Part shown: in pieces, positions 8,229-16,438 of the stretch
How the letters are laid out: the number at the start of each line of letters is the position of its first letter
Numbering within the stretch: the first letter of the stretch is position 1
Assembly: GCF_037126435.1 (NCBI RefSeq)
Contig: NZ_CP147020.1
Location: forward strand, 3,452,001 to 3,516,000
Length of the DNA: 64,000 bases
Source of the DNA: Bernardetia sp. ABR2-2B
GTDB taxonomy: Bacteria > Bacteroidota > Bacteroidia > Cytophagales > Bernardetiaceae
Direction of reading: 5' to 3'
Notes under the pieces: model-generated
Seen by the model: the letters and a program-made list of their open reading frames with translations, nothing else
The model's database searches: none
What the model was told of the DNA's origin: nothing
Translations under genes and position numbers: made by a program

Positions 8229-8750
8229 ATGCTACCCACCATACAAGAATACATAGACTCGTTCAGAGAACCGAGCGATTATTTCAAAACCCTAAAGCTA
8301 CAAAACGTTCCTTCGAAGTTTGATGCAAACGAACCCTATTTTATTGCTGGTGGTTTTGCCTGTGTCTTTAAAGTAAAGCAAGAAAATCAGTTTTGGGCAT
8401 TCAAATGCTTTTTGCAGGAAGACAAACACCGAAACGAACGCCTTAAAATTCTGTCCGAATTTCTACAACAACGTACCGAAAGCTATTTTATCAAAACTCA
8501 CTACTATACCGATGAGCTTTGGGTATGTAGTCAGTTGAAAGGGAGCTTTTTTATCCGTAGGTTTTCTCCTACATTATTTCCAAGTTTGATAAATTTTTTC
8601 TCGCCTACTAAATGCTTCTTTCCCCCCTTCCATGATTCTTATAGCAGCTTGTTGAATTTTAGGATTATCAATACTTCCAATATTAGCAAACTGAGTTTTT
8701 TGATTTTCTTCATCATATTCACAAATGATAATTTGTTCACTATCTCCTAA
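8229..8750 (+). pseudogene. N-terminal fragment of a Ser/Thr protein kinase
   Basis: Residues 1-99 (to 8525) read as the N-lobe of a Hanks-type kinase of the sort found with vWA and PP2C partners: MLPTIQEYIDSFREPSDYFK, a glycine-rich loop GGFACVFKV (41-49), the ATP-anchoring Lys in FWAFKCF (Lys59), a helix with conserved acidic residues, and YTDELWV. After DELWV the reading frame passes into unrelated codons and stops at 8750, overlapping the 3' end of the opposite-strand PHP-ATPase gene. The HRD catalytic loop and DFG motif are absent, so it cannot be an active kinase. The break coincides with the edge of the inserted block. Confidence 0.7.
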
Positions 8751-11216
8751 AGCTAGAATATTAGGATTATGGGTTACAAAAATAAATTGAGTTGTTGGTT
8801 TTAAATCTTTGACTCTCTCAACTATTTTGTCTGCAACAGTAAAGTTATCAAGGTCGTCTTCTGGTTGGTCAATAATAAAAAGTTTTTTCTGCTCATTTGC
8901 TAATATGAATGCTATAAGTGCAGTTGCCTTTTGTCCGATAGAGTATTTTTGCAAGTCTTTGCCATCATAAAGAAACACATATTTGTCAGGTACTTTATAA
9001 GTTAGAAAGTCATTTATGTTTTCTTCAAAACTTTCAATAAAAGTAGGAAATAAATGACCTCCACTTAAAATGGTTTTTAACTCGCTTTCTTCTTTATATA
9101 AATCTTTATAAATGTTAATTGGATTATCGTAGTGTTCTACTATCTTTTTTATGTGTTTATCTTTTTGGAGTTGTCGTGTACATGTTTGAAGCCAGTCAGA
9201 AAAATTTTCTTTATTACCTTGAAAAGATATTTGAATTTCGAATTCGAAATCAAGTGCGTTCAACTTGTTAATCTCAGAATTAATAAAATCAAATTCTTCT
9301 TTCCATGCTGTTTGAAGAGTTTCTAAACTTTTAGTTAGTTTGTTTTCTAGAACTTCAAGTTTTTTTGTTTCTGACTTTATTTGATTTAAAAGGTCTTGTT
9401 CTTTAATTAGGTCTTTCTCATTCTGTTTATGTTTTTCTACATCAGCATCTGGTTGATTAATTTGTTTTTTTATTTCCTCAAACTCAACTTTTAGTTGGTT
9501 ATGGTGGTCTGTAAATTTTCTTTTAGCCACCAAAAAATCTTTAAGTAAAAAAATATTTTCTTGGTCTGATAACGTTTTTTCAAAAGCCTTAAAACTATCT
9601 TCTATTTTTTGTAGGCAAGGAATAATATCATTTTTAAATAATTTTTGACTTTCTTCTTGATTAGATTGATAATCTAAGTGTGTGCTAATATCAATCTGAG
9701 AAATTTCTATTTTTAACTTAGATATAATTTCATTTAAAGTACTTTTTATACTTTCTAATTTTGCTTCATCATTACTATAATCTATTTCTTTTTGTATAAA
9801 CTGCTCAAGTCCATACTCTTTGAATTTATCAATCTGTTCCTTTAAAACAGCAATTTTATTTTCAGTAATTTCTAAATTTTGCTCTTGCTTTTTTAATGAT
9901 TGTAGATTACTTATACAATCTTTTACTTCTAATCCAGCCTTTCGTATTTTTTCTTGATAAGTTATAAGTTGTTTATTTAGTATTCTTTCTTTAATTATTT
10001 TCTCATTGAAATCTTTGCCTACTTCTTCTAAATCTTTTTGACCAAAGTAAGCGATTTCTATTATGTTTTCTATTTTAAGATTTTTCTTTAAATTTCCATC
10101 TGCATCAAATATTTGAGGAGGGTTAGCTTGTGTTCTTTTGATTTTATAGCATAGATTATCTTGTTTATCAAAAAATTCAAGGGTCATTTCTCTACCTTGT
10201 CCTAAAAAACGTTTTACTATATCTTCTTTGTAGCTGCTATTATTCTGCTCAGGTAAAATGTCTAAGCCAAAACGTATAGTTTCTAGTAGAGTAGATTTTC
10301 CACCACCTCGCATTCCTATAACTGTGTTTAAGTTAGGATTTAATTTAATTTCAGTAGGGGTATCATTTGTTTCAATTATTATTTTTTTTAAAAAACAATC
10401 TTGAATATTTGGTTTTTCGTTCGCTATCCTTTCCTTGTGATGGCTAAAAGCGTATTTTACAGCATTAAATTCATACTCTCCTAATTTTATAAAGCACTTT
10501 TTATCTTGTTCGTTTTGTTTATGAGCTACGCCAACACCTTCTATACTTTTACAATCTGAGCCTTCCACAAATGCAGGGAGTACGTTTTCAAACCAATTAT
10601 TTAGAGCTTCTAATTTTCCATAATCTCTAAACTTTTGAAAACCTAAGACAATTTTTTTAAATAGACTATTTTGAGCGAATTCGGTAATACGTCCACCATT
10701 AAGTTCTTTTAAAAAGCCACTATTTTGATTCACATGAGCCATTATAATAAAATTGTCTCGTCCGTCTTTAGAATGCTCATCTAGTTTTTTTAATAAATCT
10801 TGCAAACCATATTTACATCTAGCATTTTCATTTTCTCTATTAGGTATTCCCTCAAAAGCAGCATCAAGAAATTGGTTAATGTAATCAACACTATTGTCTA
10901 TCCAATTTTCATAGTCAAATACTATTAGGCAGTGAATACCATTACTTCCATCATTTACAGAAAGTTCTACTCCTGCCATTAAATAAATTTCTTCTTTTCT
11001 AGCTTCTTTCCTTAAACTTTTAAATTCCTTTAAATCAAACTTATTATGGTTAGTAATTACTCCTACTCCAATATTTTCTTGTTGAAGTCTTTCTACATAT
11101 TCTTTTTTAAAAGAACTGGTGTTATTACTTTCATCAAATTTAAATTCCTTATCTGCTTTTGTATGTAAATGAAAGTCTGCTCTTAGCCAAGTACTACCAT
11201 GTTGGAAAATTTGCAT
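8574..11216 (-). CDS. PHP domain / SMC-like AAA ATPase (TrlF family)
   Basis: The start is chosen at the ATG ending at 11216 (880 residues, MQIFQHGSTWLRADFHLHTK); the longer frame adds an aromatic-rich tail not expected in the family. Residues 10-250 carry PHP metal-site motifs (DFHLHTKAD at 14-22, VITNHN, GVELSV, IMAHVN), predicting a phosphoesterase or nuclease. At about 296-306 is a Walker A, GMRGGGKSTLLE. Long coiled coils fill about 400-700. Walker B is FIIDQPEDDLDN (about 780) and the H-loop is FVTHNPNILALG. Such PHP-ABC ATPases occur in defence islands; the mode of action is inference. It lies opposite to its neighbours and splits an operon, leaving kinase and vWA fragments at its edges. 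Its base composition is very AT-rich. Confidence 0.8.
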   Translation of the reverse strand: MQIFQHGSTWLRADFHLHTKADKEFKFDESNNTSSFKKEYVERLQQENIGVGVITNHNKFDLKEFKSLRKEARKEEIYLMAGVELSVNDGSNGIHCLIVFDYENWIDNSVDYINQFLDAAFEGIPNRENENARCKYGLQDLLKKLDEHSKDGRDNFIIMAHVNQNSGFLKELNGGRITEFAQNSLFKKIVLGFQKFRDYGKLEALNNWFENVLPAFVEGSDCKSIEGVGVAHKQNEQDKKCFIKLGEYEFNAVKYAFSHHKERIANEKPNIQDCFLKKIIIETNDTPTEIKLNPNLNTVIGMRGGGKSTLLETIRFGLDILPEQNNSSYKEDIVKRFLGQGREMTLEFFDKQDNLCYKIKRTQANPPQIFDADGNLKKNLKIENIIEIAYFGQKDLEEVGKDFNEKIIKERILNKQLITYQEKIRKAGLEVKDCISNLQSLKKQEQNLEITENKIAVLKEQIDKFKEYGLEQFIQKEIDYSNDEAKLESIKSTLNEIISKLKIEISQIDISTHLDYQSNQEESQKLFKNDIIPCLQKIEDSFKAFEKTLSDQENIFLLKDFLVAKRKFTDHHNQLKVEFEEIKKQINQPDADVEKHKQNEKDLIKEQDLLNQIKSETKKLEVLENKLTKSLETLQTAWKEEFDFINSEINKLNALDFEFEIQISFQGNKENFSDWLQTCTRQLQKDKHIKKIVEHYDNPINIYKDLYKEESELKTILSGGHLFPTFIESFEENINDFLTYKVPDKYVFLYDGKDLQKYSIGQKATALIAFILANEQKKLFIIDQPEDDLDNFTVADKIVERVKDLKPTTQFIFVTHNPNILALGDSEQIIICEYDEENQKTQFANIGSIDNPKIQQAAIRIMEGGKEAFSRREKIYQTWK

Positions 11217-11342
11217 ATATTTAGGGTTTAAAGGTTTTGAGTTATGAATATAGTAATAAAAAAACAAAATTTTAATAAGTAATAAATAAATAGTAAAAAA
11301 ACAGAAGTTAATTTTTATTATTCTTGTTGTTGGCAGGGCGAA

Positions 11343-11963
11343 TTGGAAGGCAAAACGTGGGTTTCGGTAAGCGAGTTAGCAGCTACACCACTCGGCAGCG
11401 AAGAAGTTACAGAAACAAAATTGGTTCGTGGTACTTTCAAAACACAAACCAAAGAAGTAAAATATTGGCTTTCGTCTGTTGCTTCTTCGCTTACGCCTAT
11501 GGGAGCAGCACTAGAACACGCTTCCCTTTTACTCAAGGATTGGATAGAAGCGCACCCAAGCAGTTATCCTCCTACGGTTTTTAATTTTACCGATGACGCA
11601 CAAACCGATTGTTCGGACGATGAGCTACTAGAAAAAGCAAGGTTTCTCAAAAATCTCCATACCGAAGATGGCAATGTTTTGCTTTTCAACTGTAATATTT
11701 CCACTTCCAAGCAAGAACCGATATTTTTTCCTCTTTCTCGTACCGAGTTACCTCAAAACGACAAATATGCACACTTGATGTATAATTTATCGTCGGATAT
11801 GCCAGAAAAGTATGCTGCTGATGTAGCTGTTTTACGCAAAACAGATATTCCGACCGATTCAGTTTTTTCGGCGATGGTCTATCAAGCCGATGATGCTGCA
11901 CTAGTCAGAATGTTGGATATTGGTTCTCGTTCGCAGCGTACTATGATAGGTAGAGATAAGTAG
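11343..11963 (+). pseudogene. C-terminal fragment of a vWA-domain protein
   Basis: The open frame has no ATG (it enters at a TTG at 11343 and the frame extends a little upstream). It encodes the later part of a vWA fold: TWVSVSELAATPLGSEEV, then SLTPMGAALEHASLLLKDWI (the MIDAS threonine-loop region) and PTVFNFTDDAQTDCSDDELL (third MIDAS segment). The first MIDAS motif D-x-S-x-S, normally 50-60 residues earlier, is missing; the sequence upstream belongs to the inserted PHP-ATPase block. Proteins of this type (TerY-like) work with a kinase and a PP2C phosphatase. The remains lie in the expected place between kinase and PP2C. It is probably non-functional. Confidence 0.65.
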
Positions 11964-11966
11964 CCT

Positions 11967-12128
11967 GTAGGCGACAGTTTCCAACTGTCGCAAAAATATA
12001 GTATTTTGTATTCTTTCAAACTTTACCTTTCTGACAGTATGTAGGCGACAGTTTCCAACTGTCGTAAAAATATAGTATTTTGTATTCTTTTAAAACTTAC
12101 CCTCTGACAGTTGGAAACTGTCAGCTAC
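11967..12128 (+). repeat. Family A REP cluster before the RAYT gene
   Basis: Three palindromes: GTAG-GC-GACAGTTTCCAACTGTC at 11967-11989, the same again at 12041-12063, and the inverted form ending in AGCTAC at 12103-12128. A truncated CTGACAG at 12031 precedes the second copy. The spacer caaaaatatagtattttg follows both direct copies, so the left unit has been tandemly duplicated (period 74 nt). The last copy ends 3 nt before the RAYT ATG. Confidence 0.85.
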
Positions 12129-12131
12129 ATT

Positions 12132-12767
12132 ATGAATGAATTTAAAAAGGATTTTTATAGAGCTAATCTTCCTCACTTACAACCCTTAGGAGGAACTTTT
12201 TTTGTAACCTATAATCTTTCTGGTTCTGTTCCTATGCACGTTATAGAAAAGTGGGAAGAAGAATATAAGATAGACAAGAAGAAGATAAAGGAAAACAAAG
12301 ATGCAAAGTGGAATGATTTAGATAATCTGAATAAACGTTACTTTTTGAAGAAAGATAAATTTTTAGACGAAACTAAAAACGGTGACTTTTATTTACAACA
12401 AGATGAGATTGCAAAAATAGTTACTGGTTCGCTTCATTTTTGGGATACAAAAAAATTAGACCTTTTAGCATATTGTGTAATGCCAAACCATGTACATGTA
12501 GTTTTTCGTTTGTTTGATAATGAAGAAATAGAACAAGATGTATATTTGACTCAAATTATGCACTCTATAAAACGTTTTTCAGCAGCAGAATGTAATAAAA
12601 AGCTGGGATTAAGAGGCGAATTTTGGCAGCACGAAAGTTATGACAGATTGGTTAGAAATGAAACCGAACTAAAAAATATAATTGCTTATATTTTGGATAA
12701 TCCTGTAAAAGCAAATTTGTGTAAAGAACAAAAAGATTGGAAATGGTCGTATGAAAAAAGTGGCTGA
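12132..12767 (+). CDS. REP-associated tyrosine transposase (RAYT, IS200-like Y1)
   Basis: The start is the ATG at 12132 (211 residues, MNEFKKDFYRANLPHLQP). A longer in-frame TTG start would lie inside the REP. Diagnostic features are the LGGTFFVTYNL opening, the HUH motif in MPNHVHVVFRL (about residue 120), IKRFSAAECNK, GEFWQHESYDRLVRNETEL, and the catalytic-Tyr helix NIIAYILDNPVKANL, followed by WKWSY. These are the marks of RAYT proteins, single-copy Y1 HUH endonucleases that act on REP palindromes with a GTAG-like foot. Family A REPs with exactly that foot flank it. Its stop codon (12765-12767) lies within the downstream REP, suggesting gene and repeats form one REPtron unit. Confidence 0.88.
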   Translation: MNEFKKDFYRANLPHLQPLGGTFFVTYNLSGSVPMHVIEKWEEEYKIDKKKIKENKDAKWNDLDNLNKRYFLKKDKFLDETKNGDFYLQQDEIAKIVTGSLHFWDTKKLDLLAYCVMPNHVHVVFRLFDNEEIEQDVYLTQIMHSIKRFSAAECNKKLGLRGEFWQHESYDRLVRNETELKNIIAYILDNPVKANLCKEQKDWKWSYEKSG

Positions 12768-12876
12768 CAGTTTAACTTTGTTGAGAGCTAAAGCCGTTCC
12801 AACTGTTAGAGATATAAACGTCAGAATTACAAATTAAAAATAACGTACTTTACGACAGTTGGAAACTGTCGGCTAC
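12760..12876 (+). repeat. Family A REP pair after RAYT, left member interrupted
   Basis: The left member starts GTGG-CT-GACAGTTT, is interrupted by about 24 nt (aactttgttgagagctaaag and a few more), then resumes TCCAACTGT. The interruption resembles family D repeats, which share GCTAAAGCCGT. The right member GACAGTTGGAAACTGTC-GGCTAC (12854-12876) ends 2 nt before the PP2C ATG at 12879. The pair overlaps the RAYT stop codon. Confidence 0.75.
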
Positions 12877-12878
12877 TT

Positions 12879-13727
12879 ATGATACGCTCTCAAACCTGTG
12901 CTAAATACATTCACGAAGAAGACCAAAAAGAAGCCAATCGTCAAAACGAAGATGCTTTTTGTATTTATAATTCTGATTCAAAAAGCGATAAAAATCTAAA
13001 AATAGCTCTTTCAGATGGTGCTGGTGGAATGGGTTTGTTTGCTGCCGATTGGTCAAAACAGTTGGTAGATAATTTACCAAATGAGCCTTTTGAAAATGTA
13101 GAAAGCGTATCAAATTGGTTAGGCACTTTTTGGGAACAATTTTACGATAGATACAGTCAGAAAGCTGCAAAATTAGGAAGTGATTATCAAAATAAGTTTT
13201 TCGAACAGGGAAGCGCAGCTACATTAGTTGGTTTGTGGGAAAAAGAAACTGTTTTTGAATGGGTAACATATGGTGATAGTTGTATTAGTGTTTTTTCAAA
13301 AAGTAGTATTGATAATACGTTTCAAATGTTTCCTTATTCTTTACCTTCACAATTTTCTACTTATCCTCATTTGATAAATGTTCAAGAAGAATGTCAGCAG
13401 GAAGGTTTTTTGAAGGGAAGTTTTGAGAAAGAAAATGTAGATTTTATTCTGCTTACTAGCGATGCACTTTCTTTGTATATTTTATTGAGAGTTTGGCAAA
13501 CAGAAAAGAAAGAAGAATTTAAAAAACTGACTTTAGAAAACAGCAAAATAGGACATCTAGCAAATAAGATTAACGAGCTTGAAGAAGTTATTTCTGCAAA
13601 TGATTTTTTAGAGAACTTGTGGAAAATAACAGAATCAAAAGAAAGTTTTGAAAAATGGTGTTATGAAAAGCACAAAAGTGGAGTTTTAGAAAATGATGAT
13701 TATACATGTGTGATTGTAAAACTGTAA
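12879..13727 (+). CDS. PP2C-family protein phosphatase
   Basis: A 282-residue protein with PP2C motifs in order: RQNEDAFCIY (metal Asp near residue 25), LSDGAGGMG (about 46-54), GSAATLVGLW, WVTYGDSCISVF, LLTSDALSLYIL and the C-terminal DDYTCVIVKL. All metal-binding aspartates expected for Mn/Mg-dependent Ser/Thr phosphatases are visible. In TerY-P type operons this enzyme reverses phosphorylation by the partner kinase. Here the kinase and vWA partners upstream are broken, while this gene and the following PLD gene look intact. The start codon directly follows a REP hairpin, and no Shine-Dalgarno sequence is seen. Confidence 0.85.
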   Translation: MIRSQTCAKYIHEEDQKEANRQNEDAFCIYNSDSKSDKNLKIALSDGAGGMGLFAADWSKQLVDNLPNEPFENVESVSNWLGTFWEQFYDRYSQKAAKLGSDYQNKFFEQGSAATLVGLWEKETVFEWVTYGDSCISVFSKSSIDNTFQMFPYSLPSQFSTYPHLINVQEECQQEGFLKGSFEKENVDFILLTSDALSLYILLRVWQTEKKEEFKKLTLENSKIGHLANKINELEEVISANDFLENLWKITESKESFEKWCYEKHKSGVLENDDYTCVIVKL

Positions 13728-13816
13728 CCTACAGCTTCCAACTGTCAGAGGTGTAAATTTTAGAACTACAAAATTAAAAATACTTTACTTTACGACAGTT
13801 GAAAACTGTCGCCTAC
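13728..13816 (+). repeat. Family A REP pair before the PLD gene
   Basis: A degenerate left member, cctacagcttccaactgtca (13728-13747), and a right member GACAGTTGAAAACTGTC-GCCTAC (13794-13816) enclose a spacer with aaaatactttactttacg like that of the pair at 8138-8226. The right member ends 2 nt before the ATG at 13819. Confidence 0.75.
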
Positions 13817-13818
13817 TT

Positions 13819-14985
13819 ATGAAAACACTATTTGAAAATATTCGTCCTGTTATTTGTCAAGAACTAGAAAAAGCAACTTCTTCTATTTATGTAGCTGTGG
13901 CGTGGTTTACTGACCCTATTTTATTTAGAATTTTGGAACAAAAACTAAAAGAAAACGTACAAATCCGTATTTTTTTGGTGGACGATGAAATAAATTTTGG
14001 AAGTTATGGTCTTGATTTTTCAAAACTAGAAAGGACAAGTAATGGAACTAACGAAGCTAAAATTCATAAAATAGCCGAAACATTGATGCACCATAAATTC
14101 TGCATTATTGATAAAAAAACAGTCTTGACAGGTTCGTATAATTGGACAAAAAAAGCAGCTACAAAAAATAGAGAAAATTTAGTCATTACAGAAGAATTGG
14201 AATATGTAAAACCGTATTTAGAAGAGTTTGAGTTTCTATCTCAAAAATATGCAGGAATTACAAATAAAAATGAGCTAGGAGCAAATCTAAAAATCGTTTC
14301 TCTACAACAAGAAATCAAATTTTTGGAGGAAATAATCAGTCAGTTAGAAACCGAAAAACAATCTATCGAACAAAAGATAAATCATTTTATTCATCTGTTG
14401 CATCTGCGTTTAGGTCATTTATTCAAAAAATTAATAGAACTAAAAGAAAAAGTAGCTGAAGAAATTGCCGTTAAAACAGAAAAACAAGAAGATTATCAAA
14501 ACTGGCAACAAGTAAAATCTGACAAAGAACAATTTGAATCTACCTTTGAAAGCTACAAACAAAAAATGGTTTCTAATCAAAAGAAAGAAAAAGTAGCTTC
14601 TCTCAAAAAATTATATCACGAAATCGTAAAACGCTGCCACCCAGACAAAGTACAACCAAAACACGAAAAAGCAGCCACCGAGCTTTTCAAAAAAGCACAA
14701 CGAGCCTTTGAAGAAGGAAATAAAGAAGTTTTGAATGATATTTTGGAAAAACTAGAAAAAGGAATTGCCTTTGATTACAATATTGAATCTATAAACGATA
14801 TTGAATTTTTAGAGCAACTGCTTCTAAAGTTACAGAAAAAAGAAGCTGAACTTTTAGAGGAATTAGAAAATCTACAAAGACAACAAGAATGGAAAATCAT
14901 TACTACCTATGATGATGTAGAAGTTTATTTTTCAGAACAAGAAATTTTATTGAGTAAGGAGCTTAAAAACATGAGTTATGAATAA
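13819..14985 (+). CDS. Phospholipase-D-like nuclease fused to a J-domain-like region
   Basis: A 388-residue protein. Residues 1-130 are a PLD fold: SIYVAVAWFTDPILFRIL, then the HKD motif MHHKFCIIDKKTVLTGSYNW (about 90-109). A single HKD suggests a dimeric nuclease of the Nuc type rather than a lipase. Residues about 160-255 are a long coiled coil. Residues about 256-310 (LKKLYHEIVKRCHPDKVQPK, then LFKKAQRAFEEGN) contain the HPD tripeptide of DnaJ J-domains, so an Hsp70 contact is possible. The C-terminus is again coiled coil. It is the last gene of the kinase-vWA-PP2C block. A nuclease effector controlled by phosphorylation is inference. Confidence 0.8.
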   Translation: MKTLFENIRPVICQELEKATSSIYVAVAWFTDPILFRILEQKLKENVQIRIFLVDDEINFGSYGLDFSKLERTSNGTNEAKIHKIAETLMHHKFCIIDKKTVLTGSYNWTKKAATKNRENLVITEELEYVKPYLEEFEFLSQKYAGITNKNELGANLKIVSLQQEIKFLEEIISQLETEKQSIEQKINHFIHLLHLRLGHLFKKLIELKEKVAEEIAVKTEKQEDYQNWQQVKSDKEQFESTFESYKQKMVSNQKKEKVASLKKLYHEIVKRCHPDKVQPKHEKAATELFKKAQRAFEEGNKEVLNDILEKLEKGIAFDYNIESINDIEFLEQLLLKLQKKEAELLEELENLQRQQEWKIITTYDDVEVYFSEQEILLSKELKNMSYE

Positions 14986-15192
14986 TCCTTTATTTATAAG
15001 AGAAGCAAAAAAGAGTTTACTTTATTTTCCTCAAAGTATATCCTAAAACTATGCTCTTCATCAATCAAAAAAATAGATTCGTCGAAAAGTAATGTAATAA
15101 TATATTTCTAGCTTGAATATAGACAAACATTATGAAAAGAAAAGCCGTTTTGATGCTATATTTAAACTACATTTTTTCATCTAAAAAGCATA

Positions 15193-16404
15193 ATGAATTA
15201 CGATATAATTTTTACAGGAGGAGGCGCAGCAGCATTAATGTTACTGTATAAAATGACGAAAGACGAAACTCTATCTCAGAAAAAGATTTTGGTTATTGAT
15301 AAAGAAAAAAAAGATAAAAATAATCGCTCTTGGTCGTTTTGGACAAATCAAAAGACTGATTTTGATATTTTGGTGTATAAAGAATGGCAAAAGGTGCGTT
15401 TTATTGCTCCAAAAATTGATAAAACAGACGAATTAAATTCTCTAAAATATAAAATGATTCGTGGTATTGATTTTTATAATTTTGTAAATGCAAAACTAAC
15501 AGAGTTTGAAAATATAGAATTTTTACAAGCCGAAGTAAGTGAGGTAAAGTCAATTTCTGATACAGAAGCAGAAGTAAAACTAACAGAAGAGTTTGAAAAC
15601 AAAACTTTTCACTCTGAATATGTCTTTGATTCTCGTTTTTTAAAAGAAGATATTCCTCCAAAAAGTGATGATTATCATTCCTTATTACAGCATTTTTTCG
15701 GCTATGTAGTAGAAACTGATGAGCCTATTTTTGATACGGAAACGGCGCAACTTTTTGATATGCGTTTGCCACAGCGAGATGCAGTAGAATTTGTTTATAT
15801 TTTGCCTTTTTCTCCTAACAAAGCTTTAGTTGAATACACACTTTTTTCTAGTGAACTCTTAGAAAACAAAGAGCTTTATAAAGTTCGCTTAGAAAGCTAT
15901 ATGGCTACGAAGCTCAAAATAGAGGGTTTTAGAGTTTTGGAAGAAGAATATGGTGTAATTCCGATGACCGATTTTAAATTCGAACAGCCCAAAGCAAAGA
16001 ATATAGTTTATATAGGAACAAAAGCAGGAAGAGCAAAACCAAGTACAGGATATGCTTTTTTGAGAATGTATAGAGATGCAGAAGCCAGAGTAGATGCGTG
16101 GAAAAAGACAGGAAAACCACACTACGAAGAAAAATTTAATAAGCAGTTTGAAACCTATGATTCAATGATTTTGAATATAATGGAGCGTAACCCAGAAGAT
16201 ATTCAGCGTATTTTTACAGATATGTTTCAGAATAACTCTATTGAAAGAGTTTTGCTTTTCTTAGACGAACAAACGGATTTCTTGACCGATTTGAAAATTA
16301 TGGCTTCTGTTCCTTCTGTTCCTTTCCTAACTTCCATCAAAAACTTAATCACAGGAAAAAAAGGACAGAAATTACATCAGAATATTGTTAAGATTGCTTC
16401 TTAA
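15193..16404 (+). CDS. crtY: Lycopene beta-cyclase (CrtY type)
   Basis: A 403-residue flavoprotein. The N-terminus YDIIFTGGGAAALMLLYKM is an NAD(P)/FAD Rossmann motif. It is followed by VIDKEKKDKNNRSWSFW (the lycopene cyclase signature around the dinucleotide-binding end), VFDSRF, and YIGTKAGRAKPSTGYAFLRM near residues 275-295. Length and motifs match CrtY/CrtL-type cyclases, which close the ends of lycopene to make beta-carotene at the membrane. No other crt genes are adjacent, though dxs at 59 kb supplies isoprenoid precursors. Upstream lies about 200 nt of AT-rich DNA; downstream is a perfect palindrome (16439-16471). Confidence 0.88.
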   Translation: MNYDIIFTGGGAAALMLLYKMTKDETLSQKKILVIDKEKKDKNNRSWSFWTNQKTDFDILVYKEWQKVRFIAPKIDKTDELNSLKYKMIRGIDFYNFVNAKLTEFENIEFLQAEVSEVKSISDTEAEVKLTEEFENKTFHSEYVFDSRFLKEDIPPKSDDYHSLLQHFFGYVVETDEPIFDTETAQLFDMRLPQRDAVEFVYILPFSPNKALVEYTLFSSELLENKELYKVRLESYMATKLKIEGFRVLEEEYGVIPMTDFKFEQPKAKNIVYIGTKAGRAKPSTGYAFLRMYRDAEARVDAWKKTGKPHYEEKFNKQFETYDSMILNIMERNPEDIQRIFTDMFQNNSIERVLLFLDEQTDFLTDLKIMASVPSVPFLTSIKNLITGKKGQKLHQNIVKIAS

Positions 16405-16438
16405 TGTAGTTATTATACTCAATCAGAAGTAGTTCTCA

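Noticed and set aside
8526-11333. Insertion sequence or transposon carrying the PHP-ATPase
   Set aside because: I find no transposase, no terminal inverted repeats and no target-site duplication at the two breaks; recombination or replacement is more likely.
11318-11584. Short frames on both strands at the right edge of the TrlF block
   Set aside because: They overlap the vWA fragment in other frames and show no domain.
8138-13818. CRISPR array
   Set aside because: The repeats are palindromic, alternate in orientation, differ in length and are separated by genes; no regular spacers and no cas genes are present.
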